From Proteobacteria bacterium UBA652 (lineage in GTDB: Bacteria; Pseudomonadota; Gammaproteobacteria; Nitrosococcales; Methylophagaceae), in NCBI GenBank assembly GCA_002299915.1, contig DBOG01000053.1, forward strand, positions 1 to 36,523: a stretch of DNA of 36,523 bases. The letters run 5' to 3'. Position numbers and translations under genes: made by a program. The first letter of the stretch is position 1. Every line of letters starts with the position of its first letter. Below the pieces are notes generated by a model. It did no database searches and was not told the origin of the DNA. It was given only the letters and a program-made list of their open reading frames with translations. Below, in pieces: positions 16,618 to 24,263 of this stretch.

Positions 16618-17595
16618 TTAAAGTTGTTTATTATTCAGGTCAAAACGAGCAACGCCGCCGCGGTTTGTAAATGGTTTGGTATTGAATAAAGCACCATTAA
16701 ACCGAACTTTTACACTTGATGCGTCACCTAAACTTATCTGTAATGGCGATTTCCCTATCAATACAATCTGGTCTCCTTTTTGCTTGGTATCATTCATCAA
16801 TATTTTACCCGTCGCATCTTTCACTTCTACCCAACATACATCTGAAAAGGCCAATGCTAACGTCGCTTGCATGGGGTCATGCTGCTGCACGGGTATAGCC
16901 GTTTCTATAGCTTCCGCTGTTGCTATACGCTGATTCTCGTCGACATCCTTGGCGGTAACTGCTGTTTCGGTTGTAAGCGTGGGCAAAGTTAAGGTAGTCA
17001 CTTGATTATTACCAATCTGTTCTGCTGTATTCGCTAATGCGGTCTGCTGAGATGCTGTGCCGACATCATCCGACACTTCCACATCCGTACTATTTGTTTC
17101 CAGCCCTACTTGCCCGATAACTGCCTCCTTCATATTGGGCCATTGCTGATAAGCAAACCAAGCGGCTAACATAACAAGGCCCGAGAAAATTAACTTTCCC
17201 CATGGAAAGTGACGGCGACGACGCTGTTGGGCATACCCTCCCCGATCATGCTGATTTCTACGTGCCTTCAATGGGGGAAGATCTTCTTGAAATGCTTGAT
17301 CAAATTGATCTAATAAACCTTGTGTGGGTAACCCTAAAAAATTTGCATAACTTTTTAAATAGCCACGTGCGTACGTACGGCCATTTAGTTTGTCCCACGC
17401 ATCAGCTTCCAAATTATCAACCACTGATTTGGTTAGGTTCAGTTTTTCAGCCACGACTGACACAGAGGTTTTTCTCGCTTCCCGCGCTTTCCTTAATTGC
17501 GATCCAATGCTAGCGGGCATTTCTTCTGTCGCCATAAAATCATCATCTCGCACACTGGCTTTCGGTTGGCCTTTATTGTTCATTATTTTAGCCAT
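16618..17595 (-). CDS. rodZ: Cytoskeletal shape protein RodZ
   Basis: RodZ is a bitopic inner-membrane protein that links MreB filaments to the cell-wall elongation machinery. The 325-aa protein has an N-terminal helix-turn-helix (about residues 30-100, GSQLRKAREARKTSVSVVAE then LNLTKSVVDNLE), a basic stretch (RRRRHF) and one membrane helix (about 132-150). A low-complexity Thr/Ala-rich linker follows, then a periplasmic C-terminal beta domain of the DUF4115 type (about 245-325). Its ATG shares one base with the pilW stop (TAATG). Met21 (MATEEMPAS) could be an alternative start, because the first 20 residues are poorly conserved in the family. The position between pilW and ispG is the normal one. 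Confidence 0.93.
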   Translation of the reverse strand: MAKIMNNKGQPKASVRDDDFMATEEMPASIGSQLRKAREARKTSVSVVAEKLNLTKSVVDNLEADAWDKLNGRTYARGYLKSYANFLGLPTQGLLDQFDQAFQEDLPPLKARRNQHDRGGYAQQRRRRHFPWGKLIFSGLVMLAAWFAYQQWPNMKEAVIGQVGLETNSTDVEVSDDVGTASQQTALANTAEQIGNNQVTTLTLPTLTTETAVTAKDVDENQRIATAEAIETAIPVQQHDPMQATLALAFSDVCWVEVKDATGKILMNDTKQKGDQIVLIGKSPLQISLGDASSVKVRFNGALFNTKPFTNRGGVARFDLNNKQL

Positions 17596-18371
17596 TACTT
17601 ATAGTCACCTTGCCTAACCTGTTTTGCCTCATCTGAATCAGGAAATTTCGACCGCAGTTGTAAACGATAACTTGCCAAAGCGTCTTTATCTCCCTGTTTA
17701 TGCGCTATTCTAATGCTAAGATAAAGCGACTGAGGGCCATGACGTGCAATTTTTTTATAACGCTCTAAATAAGTCTGCGCGTGTTGGGTATCACCTTTAT
17801 CATAGTTAATATTACCTAACTGCAGCAGTGACTTTGGCATATAGGGATCTAATCGTAATGCTTGCGTAAAATAATCAACCGCTTTTTCTATATCAGGAAT
17901 TCTCTGCACACATATTCCTGCATTCTCATAAGCCCCCGCCGCCTCAACATAAAGCGGATCCTCAAGCGCCATTAAAAACCGCTTTTCAGACTCGCGATAC
18001 CGCTCTTGCCCACATAAAAACACCCCATAATTATTTTGTATCTCTGAATTTTCTGGCGCCAGCGAAACAGCCCGTTCGAAATGCATTTCTGCTTCCTTAA
18101 ACTGTTTTAGCTGTAAATATAAAGCAGCCAGCACATTATGAGCCATAGAAGAACGAGGGTTTTGTTCTACCGCCTTATCAAGCTTGGATTTTGCTGCTTG
18201 TAATTCGCCTCGTTGTAAATAATGTGCTCCCAATTTAGCATTGATCTCTGCTGCTTTTGCATCTGATGAACCAACGGACTTCGTTGCTGTTGTTGCTGAC
18301 ACACAGGCAGATAGTACCACCATCAAACATAGCATCATCATTATTTGAACTATTCTCGTATAAACCATCAT
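17595..18371 (-). CDS. pilW: Type IV pilus biogenesis/stability lipoprotein PilW (PilF)
   Basis: This outer-membrane-directed lipoprotein is made of tetratricopeptide repeats and, in pilus-bearing relatives, helps assemble the PilQ secretin. The 258-aa precursor has a lipoprotein signal with lipobox LSAC and modified Cys23. TPR units then run from about residue 45 to 245 (for example GAHYLQRGELQAAKSKLDKA, AHNVLAALYLQLKQFKEAEM and NNYGVFLCGQERYRESEKRF). The start overlaps the rlmN stop by ATGA and the end overlaps rodZ by one base. Whether the organism makes type IV pili cannot be told from this window, so the name rests on the family and the conserved neighbourhood. Confidence 0.9.
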   Translation of the reverse strand: MMVYTRIVQIMMMLCLMVVLSACVSATTATKSVGSSDAKAAEINAKLGAHYLQRGELQAAKSKLDKAVEQNPRSSMAHNVLAALYLQLKQFKEAEMHFERAVSLAPENSEIQNNYGVFLCGQERYRESEKRFLMALEDPLYVEAAGAYENAGICVQRIPDIEKAVDYFTQALRLDPYMPKSLLQLGNINYDKGDTQHAQTYLERYKKIARHGPQSLYLSIRIAHKQGDKDALASYRLQLRSKFPDSDEAKQVRQGDYK

Positions 18372-19465
18372 GCTACCGCCTCTCTCTGCATCGTCATCCG
18401 TTGTTGTCGCTTGGTTTTATCTTGTACTTCACCTGCTAACTGGCCACATGCGGCAACAATATCATCGCCTCGCGTTTTGCGTATCGTCGCAATCATGCCC
18501 GCATCCATTAATACTTTCTTAAATCGAGCAATCACATTACCTGAGGAACATTGATAATCCGTTCCTGGGAACGGATTAAACGGGATTAGATTAATTTTAC
18601 TCGACAATCCTTTTAACAATTTTACTAAATCTCGTGCGTCTTGTGCACTATCATTAATTCCCTCGAGCATCACATATTCAAACGTGATATGTCGTTTTTT
18701 GCTCTCCTCACCGACATAGCGTCGGCAAGCTGCCAATAATTCAGAAATAGGATATTTTTGATTTAACGGTACAATTTGATCACGCACCGCATCTGTTGGG
18801 GCATGTAAGGATACCGCTAAACTCACACGGCAATCTTCCCGTAATTTATCGATCATCGGCACAATACCCGCGGTGCTCAATGTCACCCGCCGCCATGAAA
18901 TACCATAGCCCAAATCATCTAACATCAACTGCATTGCCGCCACGACATTCTTATAATTTGCCAATGGCTCGCCCATCCCCATCATCACCACATTCGTTAC
19001 CACACGATTACCCTTGGGCTCTTTCCCTAATGCCTCATTCGCCAACCAAAGCTGGCCAATAATTTCGCCTGTAGTCAAATTACGATTAAAGCCCTGTTGC
19101 GCTGTCGAACAAAAAGTGCAAGTTAACGCACACCCCACCTGTGATGACACGCATAAAGTACCGCGGTCGCCTTCTGGGATATAAACCGTCTCAACTGAAT
19201 TACCACAACCCAGCTTAATTAACCATTTGCGAGTGCCATCGGTTGAAATATATTCTTGTAATACTTCTGGCAAGGTAATCGTTGCCAGCTCACTTAGCTT
19301 TTCACGTAAGACTTTGCTCAAATTCGTCATTTCAGCAAAATCTACCACTCGATATTGATGTATCCATTGTAGCAACTGTCGCGCACGGAAGGGTTTTTCG
19401 TCTATATCGACAAAAAACGCTTCCAGACCTGCAAGGTCTAAATCTAAAAGATTAATGCGCGCCAT
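18368..19465 (-). CDS. rlmN: Dual-specificity 23S rRNA / tRNA (adenine C2) methyltransferase
   Basis: RlmN is a radical-SAM enzyme that methylates A2503 of 23S rRNA and A37 of some tRNAs, improving translational accuracy. The 365-aa length is normal. The cluster-binding triad is C112xxxC116xxC119 (GCALTCTFCS). The two methyl-transfer cysteines match C105 (TLCVSSQ) and C340 (DDIVAACGQLAG), spaced as in the Escherichia coli enzyme. GMGEPLANY, the SAM-binding motif, is also present. It lies 15 bp downstream of ndk and overlaps pilW by four bases. Confidence 0.96.
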   Translation of the reverse strand: MARINLLDLDLAGLEAFFVDIDEKPFRARQLLQWIHQYRVVDFAEMTNLSKVLREKLSELATITLPEVLQEYISTDGTRKWLIKLGCGNSVETVYIPEGDRGTLCVSSQVGCALTCTFCSTAQQGFNRNLTTGEIIGQLWLANEALGKEPKGNRVVTNVVMMGMGEPLANYKNVVAAMQLMLDDLGYGISWRRVTLSTAGIVPMIDKLREDCRVSLAVSLHAPTDAVRDQIVPLNQKYPISELLAACRRYVGEESKKRHITFEYVMLEGINDSAQDARDLVKLLKGLSSKINLIPFNPFPGTDYQCSSGNVIARFKKVLMDAGMIATIRKTRGDDIVAACGQLAGEVQDKTKRQQRMTMQREAVA

Positions 19466-19480
19466 ACTGTGATTATCCGT

Positions 19481-19912
19481 TTAGCGTGTACGTGCACAAA
19501 CTTGATCGTCGGTGAAGAAATAAGAAATTTCACGTGCTGCACTTTCTGTTGAGTCCGAACCATGCACTGCATTTTCATCAATACTTTGCGCAAAATCAGC
19601 GCGAATTGTGCCCGCATCGGCATCAGCAGGATTAGTTGCGCCCATTAAATCGCGATTTTTTAATACTGCACCTTCGCCTTCCAACACTTGAATCATCACA
19701 GGACCAGATGTCATAAAGCTCACAAGATCGCCAAAAAATGGCCGCTCTTTATGCTCAGCGTAAAAACCTTCTGCTTGTGATTGGCTCAAATGAATCATGC
19801 GCGCTGCAACCACTTGTAAGCCCGCTTTCTCGAAGCGAGAATAGATGTCACCAATTACATTTTTTGCAACTGCATCTGGTTTAATAATAGAAATCGTACG
19901 TTCAATAGCCAT
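19481..19912 (-). CDS. ndk: Nucleoside diphosphate kinase
   Basis: Ndk balances nucleoside triphosphate pools by transferring the gamma-phosphate through a phosphohistidine. The 143-aa protein matches the family length. It begins with ERTISIIKPDAV and carries the active-site histidine at H117 within ENAVHGSDSTESA. GGAG is present in the ribosome binding site (ACGGAG, 7-8 bases upstream on the minus strand). It leads the ndk-rlmN-pilW-rodZ-ispG-hisS-pgi cluster. The 78-bp spacer to divergent nadK must hold promoters for both. Confidence 0.97.
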   Translation of the reverse strand: MAIERTISIIKPDAVAKNVIGDIYSRFEKAGLQVVAARMIHLSQSQAEGFYAEHKERPFFGDLVSFMTSGPVMIQVLEGEGAVLKNRDLMGATNPADADAGTIRADFAQSIDENAVHGSDSTESAAREISYFFTDDQVCARTR

Positions 19913-19990
19913 GAAAACTCCGTTAAGTCTGTTAAGTTAGTTAAAAACAGGGTATTTTAACACCTTTATACTATATAAAACACTAAACCC

Positions 19991-20851
19991 ATGACACAAC
20001 GCTTCCCCCATATCGGCCTATTTATTCGGCAAGACGACCCCAAACTAGACGATGGTCTACGTCGTCTTGTTGATTTTTTGCAGTCGCAAAACTGCCAAAT
20101 TTCAGTGAACACGGATCTTAGCTGCCTGCCCGATCTCAATATTATTGAGATTGCCGACTATCCACAGCACTGCGATCTCGCTATCGCCGCCGGTGGTGAT
20201 GGCACACTATTAGCCGCGGCACGTGCGCTAGCAGGGTCTAATTTGCCCTTATTAGGCATTAACTTCGGGCATCTCGGTTTCCTAGCAGATGTACCGCTGA
20301 ATGAGCTGGAAATAGGATTAGCGGCTGTATTTGCAGGTCAATATCGCGAGGATACAAGGTTTTTATTACAAACCCAGTTTGCCAACGGTGAAACCGCCAT
20401 GGCCATGAATGACGTTGTCATTCATTCCTATGACACTTTTCACATGGTTGAATTTGAAGTATCAATTAACGGCCGCTTCCTCAATAGCCAGCGCGCAGAT
20501 GGTCTCGTCATTGCCACGCCGACTGGATCCACTGCTTATGCCTTGTCCGCTGGTGGCCCGATCCTCGATGTCGATCTCAATGCACTTGTGCTAGTCTCAA
20601 TCTGCCCCCATGCACTCAGTAATCGGCCGCTTGTTGTCGCGGCAAAAAATACAATTGAAATCACCTTAAGTGAACAAAATCGTGGCAATGCCATGGTCAC
20701 TTGTGATGGCCGCAAGGGCACTTTACTCAAGCCCGGCGAAAGCTTCACCATTCAACAGCACCCCGATAGCGTACGGCTTATTCATCCTCAGCAACATGAC
20801 CATTATTCTATTCTCCGAGCCAAACTTGAATGGGGTAGAAAACTCACATGA
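19991..20851 (+). CDS. nadK: NAD kinase
   Basis: NadK phosphorylates NAD to NADP, the only de novo source of NADP. The 286-aa length is typical. The NAD-kinase phosphate-binding motif GGDGT is at residues 68-72, followed by GINFGHLGFLAD. The conserved DGLVIATPTGSTAYALSAGG and SICPHALSNRPLVV are in the C-terminal beta-rich domain. It overlaps recN by ATGA, the common nadK-recN arrangement, implying co-transcription. No clear Shine-Dalgarno sequence precedes the ATG; a TATACT at about 19967-19972 could be its -10 box, leaving a very short leader. Confidence 0.96.
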   Translation: MTQRFPHIGLFIRQDDPKLDDGLRRLVDFLQSQNCQISVNTDLSCLPDLNIIEIADYPQHCDLAIAAGGDGTLLAAARALAGSNLPLLGINFGHLGFLADVPLNELEIGLAAVFAGQYREDTRFLLQTQFANGETAMAMNDVVIHSYDTFHMVEFEVSINGRFLNSQRADGLVIATPTGSTAYALSAGGPILDVDLNALVLVSICPHALSNRPLVVAAKNTIEITLSEQNRGNAMVTCDGRKGTLLKPGESFTIQQHPDSVRLIHPQQHDHYSILRAKLEWGRKLT

Positions 20852-22524
20852 TCCTCAGTTTAAATGTGCGCAATCTTGCGGTTGTAGAAGATGTCGCATT
20901 GGATTTCTCAGCAGGCATGAGCTCACTTACAGGTGAAACGGGTGCGGGTAAATCCATGCTGGTTGATGCGCTCAGCTTAGTGCTTGGCAACCGTGGTGAT
21001 GCCAATATTGTCCGCCATGGCGCAGAACGTGCCGATATCAGTGCCAGCTTCGATATCCAACATAATAGTTCTCTTCAAAAATGGCTAAAACATGAAGAAC
21101 TAGATGACGCTGATAACACCGAACAATGCGATCTTCGGCGCACCATTTCCAATGAAGGGAGATCTCGTGGCTATATCAATGGCCACACTGCCACCCTAAC
21201 TCAACTGCGGACAGTGGCGGGACACACTGTTGACATCCATGCCCAACATGCCCATCAATCCCTCACCCAAGCCGATACCCAACGGCAACTACTCGATACT
21301 GCAGCAGGCACTCAGATCCTATTATCCGATCTCGCAACCGCCTATCATCAGCTACAAAAATATCAGCGTGAACGCGATACACTCACCCAACAAAACCAAG
21401 ATCGCACTGCCCGTCTTGAGCTACTCAGCTATCAAGTCGGCGAACTCAAACAAATCGAACTTTCGGATAATCACATCCAACAGCTGCTACAAGAACAGCA
21501 ACAACTCACCCACGCCACCGAGCTTATTGCCACCGCAGAATCAGGATTAAACAGTCTGTTTGATCAAGAACAAGGTTCTGCTTATAACCTTATCACCAGC
21601 CTGTTAAATACAGCAGAAAAACAACTGGAAATTGAGCCTAAATTTCAAACCATCGTCGACACACTCAATACCACCGTGATCCAGCTCGATGAATGTGGGC
21701 ATGAACTACGTCACTATCTAGACACGGTAGACAGTGACCCAGCACGGCTAGATGAAGTTGAAACCCAACTCACCACTCTCCACGAACTCGCCCGCAAACA
21801 CCAAGTTGAAATAGAAGGCCTCCCCGCTCATTATCACACCCTAAACGATGAACTCAATACGCTCAAAAACCTAGGCAGCCATACTGAATCTTTGCAGCAG
21901 CAATGCCAACAATATACTGCTATCTGCACAGATTTATGCCAAAAAATCAGCACGAAAAGGCAGCAGGCCGCACCCAAGCTAGCCAACAAAATTACCGATC
22001 TGATACAACAACTCGCCATGCAAAAGGGTCATATTGAAATCAAACTATCTCCGCTTGAGCACTTAACCGCAAGCGGTGCAGATCAAGTGCAATGGCTCGT
22101 CAGCACCAACCCAGGCCAACCCGCTGGCGAACTCGGCAAAATTGCCTCAGGCGGTGAACTTGCTAGAATTAGCCTCGCCATCCAAGTCGTCACAGCCAAT
22201 AGCAAAACCGTGCCCACCCTCGTATTCGATGAAGTCGATGTCGGCATTGGTGGCGGTATTGCCGAAATTGTCGGCCAACATCTTCGAGCCCTCTCAAAAG
22301 ACCGACAAGTCATCTGCATCACCCATCTCCCGCAAGTCGCCGCCCAAGCCCACCAGCAGCTGCAAGTGTCCAAAGTACAAAGCAAAAACAGCACCCATAT
22401 CGAAATACAACAGCTCAGCGAACAACAACGCATCGAAGAAATCGCCCGCATGTTAGGCGGCGTAAAACTCACCGAAAAAACAAGATCGCATGCCGAAGAA
22501 ATGCTACAACAAGCACAATCATAA
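20848..22524 (+). CDS. recN: DNA repair protein RecN
   Basis: RecN is an SMC-like ATPase that holds broken DNA ends and helps RecA-dependent double-strand break repair. The 558-aa length is typical. Walker A is GETGAGKS (residues 29-36). A long central coiled coil (about 150-370) follows. The ABC signature is ASGGELARISLA and Walker B is PTLVFDEVDVGIGG, followed by the His-switch region ICITHLPQVAA. It is translationally coupled to nadK. I saw no clear LexA box upstream; coupling to nadK would place SOS control, if any, before nadK. Confidence 0.97.
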   Translation: MILSLNVRNLAVVEDVALDFSAGMSSLTGETGAGKSMLVDALSLVLGNRGDANIVRHGAERADISASFDIQHNSSLQKWLKHEELDDADNTEQCDLRRTISNEGRSRGYINGHTATLTQLRTVAGHTVDIHAQHAHQSLTQADTQRQLLDTAAGTQILLSDLATAYHQLQKYQRERDTLTQQNQDRTARLELLSYQVGELKQIELSDNHIQQLLQEQQQLTHATELIATAESGLNSLFDQEQGSAYNLITSLLNTAEKQLEIEPKFQTIVDTLNTTVIQLDECGHELRHYLDTVDSDPARLDEVETQLTTLHELARKHQVEIEGLPAHYHTLNDELNTLKNLGSHTESLQQQCQQYTAICTDLCQKISTKRQQAAPKLANKITDLIQQLAMQKGHIEIKLSPLEHLTASGADQVQWLVSTNPGQPAGELGKIASGGELARISLAIQVVTANSKTVPTLVFDEVDVGIGGGIAEIVGQHLRALSKDRQVICITHLPQVAAQAHQQLQVSKVQSKNSTHIEIQQLSEQQRIEEIARMLGGVKLTEKTRSHAEEMLQQAQS

Positions 22525-22570
22525 ACCAGGCATCCACTCGCCATGAGGCACTCGAAGGGCAATAATCCTG

Positions 22571-22837
22571 ATGCGCAATATAAAAAGAAAAATCCAAACC
22601 ATCAAACAAGCACTCCGTTACTATCACGCTCTAGCAACCGATAAACGGACCCCAAAACTCGCCAAATGGTGCCTTATCGCCGCCCTAGCCTATCTCGCCA
22701 TGCCATTTGATTTGATCCCGGATTTTATTCCCATTCTAGGTCAGCTAGATGACGTTATTATCGTCATTGGATTGATTTGGCTAGCTAACAAGCTTATCCC
22801 TAGCAGCCTGAAAGAAGAAATACGAGCAAGGCTATAA
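22571..22837 (+). CDS. Small DUF1232 (YkvA-family) membrane protein
   Basis: This 88-aa protein has a basic N-terminus (MRNIKRKIQTIKQAL) and the DUF1232 core YLAMPFDLIPDFIPILGQLD (residues about 42-61). That core ends one hydrophobic segment and leads into another (VIIVIGLIWLANKLI). The family is widespread and its biochemical role is unknown. It lies 46 bp after recN on the same strand and could be co-transcribed. It converges with yajD, with a dispersed repeat element in between. Confidence 0.85.
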   Translation: MRNIKRKIQTIKQALRYYHALATDKRTPKLAKWCLIAALAYLAMPFDLIPDFIPILGQLDDVIIVIGLIWLANKLIPSSLKEEIRARL

Positions 22838-22857
22838 ATCCGATGCTATCTCAACTC

Positions 22858-22936
22858 TATCCTGAGCATCGTCGAAGGAGTAGCGGAGAGTTCTTGATCT
22901 AAACGCCAGATATTCCTTCACTACGGTCGGAATGAC
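22858..22936. repeat. Dispersed CCTGAGC...GTCGAAGG inverted repeat, copy 1
   Basis: The left arm TATCCTGAGCATCGTCGAAG (22858-22877) and the right arm CCTTCACTACGGTCGGAATG (about 22915-22934) are imperfect complements around a spacer containing CTTGATCT. The same arms and the same CTTGATCT core recur at 35518-35592. The element sits between the convergent DUF1232 and yajD genes, where it could act as a hairpin terminator or mRNA stabiliser. Confidence 0.7.
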
Positions 22937-22959
22937 ATATCGGACAAATCCATGCTATT

Positions 22960-23325
22960 TTACTTTTTCAACAATCCCGCCAAGCCATCAAATGGATTAT
23001 GTGTCGTTCCACCTTCCTCGGCTTCTCCTGCTGAAGCGCTACCATAGCGCACTTGGTCAATATACCGAGAATGCTCATTATCATGACAATACACACACAA
23101 TAATTCCCAATTGCTGCCATCGGCAGGATTATTATCATGATCATGATCGCGGTGATGCACGGTTAATTCTTGTAAGTTTAACCGTGTGAACTCCCGCGAG
23201 CAACGCCCACACACCCACGGATACATTTTAAGCGCCCGCTCACGATAGGTGCCTTCTCTATCTTTTTGGTATCGCTTGGCCTCTAAAACTAACGCATCTA
23301 GCCGTTTGTTTTTTCCTGCTTCCAT
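22960..23325 (-). CDS. yajD: HNH nuclease-like protein YajD
   Basis: This small HNH-domain protein closely resembles Escherichia coli YajD, which is putative and has no established role. Shared features are REGTYRERALKMYPWVCGRC, then ELTVHHRDHDHDNNPADGSN, WELLCVYCHDNEH and the C-terminal NPFDGL. The zinc-knuckle cysteines (CGRC, CVYC) and the HH...H/N catalytic-type residues are intact. I start it at Met 23325 (MEAGKNKRLDAL), 4 bp after the fur stop. An upstream Met at 23355 would overlap fur by 26 bases; neither start has a strong ribosome binding site. It is probably co-transcribed with fur. Confidence 0.88.
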   Translation of the reverse strand: MEAGKNKRLDALVLEAKRYQKDREGTYRERALKMYPWVCGRCSREFTRLNLQELTVHHRDHDHDNNPADGSNWELLCVYCHDNEHSRYIDQVRYGSASAGEAEEGGTTHNPFDGLAGLLKK

Positions 23326-23329
23326 AATA

Positions 23330-23737
23330 TTATTGGCACTTTTTACACACACCATAGATATAAAGGCTATGATCGGTCATCTCAAAGCCTTTTTCTGTCG
23401 CAATCGCACGCTGTCGTTCTTCGATCACTTCATCGACAAATTCTTCAATGCGATGACAGCTTACACAGAGTAAATGATCATGGTGCGTACCATCTGCCAT
23501 TTCAAATACGGCATGGCCACCTTCAATATTCAGTCTTGCAACCAAACCCGCATCTTCAAATTGAGTAAGCACGCGGTATACGGTTGCTAGACCAATTTCT
23601 TCGCCCATATCTAGTAAGGCTTTATAAACATCTTCTGCGCTCATGTGCCGCTTCTTCGATGTTTCTAATATTTCCAACACCTTCATTCTGGGCAATGTCA
23701 CCTTCAATCCAACTTTTCGTAGATCCTGACTTTCCAT
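23330..23737 (-). CDS. fur: Ferric uptake regulator
   Basis: Fur is an iron-sensing, zinc-containing repressor of iron uptake genes. The 135-aa protein has a winged helix (about 1-83, with HMSAEDVYKAL and GLATVYRVLTQFEDAGL). Metal-binding residues are H85, H86 and H88 in THHDH, the structural zinc pair C91/C94 (CVSC) and a second pair C131/C134 near the C-terminus. It is divergent from bamE, as in Pseudomonas where fur and omlA are neighbours, and lies close to recN as there. I could not see a convincing Fur box in the 75-bp spacer, so autoregulation is not shown. Confidence 0.96.
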   Translation of the reverse strand: MESQDLRKVGLKVTLPRMKVLEILETSKKRHMSAEDVYKALLDMGEEIGLATVYRVLTQFEDAGLVARLNIEGGHAVFEMADGTHHDHLLCVSCHRIEEFVDEVIEERQRAIATEKGFEMTDHSLYIYGVCKKCQ

Positions 23738-23770
23738 GATGTTTCCTATACAATTAGTACATTATTAATC

Positions 23771-23791
23771 CACGCTGTGAAATTAAGCGTG
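23771..23791. promoter_or_regulatory. Dyad in the fur/bamE divergent spacer
   Basis: CACGCT (23771-23776) and AGCGTG (23786-23791) are exact inverted repeats nine bases apart, 22 bases upstream of bamE. The size and spacing suit a dimeric regulator, but it does not match the Fur consensus. A short chance palindrome cannot be excluded. Confidence 0.3.
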
Positions 23792-23812
23792 TCAATTTGG
23801 ATCCTATTCTAA

Positions 23813-24262
23813 ATGAAAATAGTTTTTTTTAATAGCCTTATGCTGTCCGCGTTAGTATTAAGCGCTTGTAATACCGATAAAATCCCTGGCGTTTACCGCA
23901 TTGATATTCAGCAGGGCAATGATGTTTCGCAAGAAATGATTAGCCAAGTAGAAGTCGGGATGACAAAAGCACAAGTTACTTATCTGCTTGGTACACCGCT
24001 ACTGATTGATACCTTCCATCCCGATCGTTGGGATTACCTGTATAGCTTTCATCCAGGCAACGATAATCGTGAACAACGCCATATCACGCTATTTTTTAGC
24101 GATGATACATTAGATAGTGTGCAAGGTGATATCCGCAAAGTGGATTATGCTGATCTGACTGAATCTGAACGACAAGATGTGAATGTCGTCGTGCCGCTGG
24201 AAAAAAACAAAGTGGGTTTCTTCCGTAGTATTTTAAATGGTCTCGGCTTAGGCAAGGAGTAA
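23813..24262 (+). CDS. bamE: Outer membrane assembly lipoprotein BamE (SmpA/OmlA)
   Basis: BamE is a small lipoprotein of the BAM complex that inserts beta-barrel proteins into the outer membrane. The 149-aa precursor has a lipobox LSAC with Cys19. The BamE fold follows, including IPGVYRIDIQQGN, QVEVGMTKAQVTYLLGTPL and DRWDYLYSF, and a C-terminal extension of about 40 aa. The start at 23813 gives a proper signal sequence; Met10 is an alternative. A TATTCT just before the ATG could be a -10 box, which would make the leader almost absent. mscS starts 1 bp after the stop. Confidence 0.95.
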   Translation: MKIVFFNSLMLSALVLSACNTDKIPGVYRIDIQQGNDVSQEMISQVEVGMTKAQVTYLLGTPLLIDTFHPDRWDYLYSFHPGNDNREQRHITLFFSDDTLDSVQGDIRKVDYADLTESERQDVNVVVPLEKNKVGFFRSILNGLGLGKE

Positions 24263-24263
24263 G

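Noticed and set aside
22083..22562. 159-codon minus-strand frame over recN
   Set aside because: It is a cysteine-rich shadow of the conserved RecN C-terminus, with no ribosome binding site or motif.
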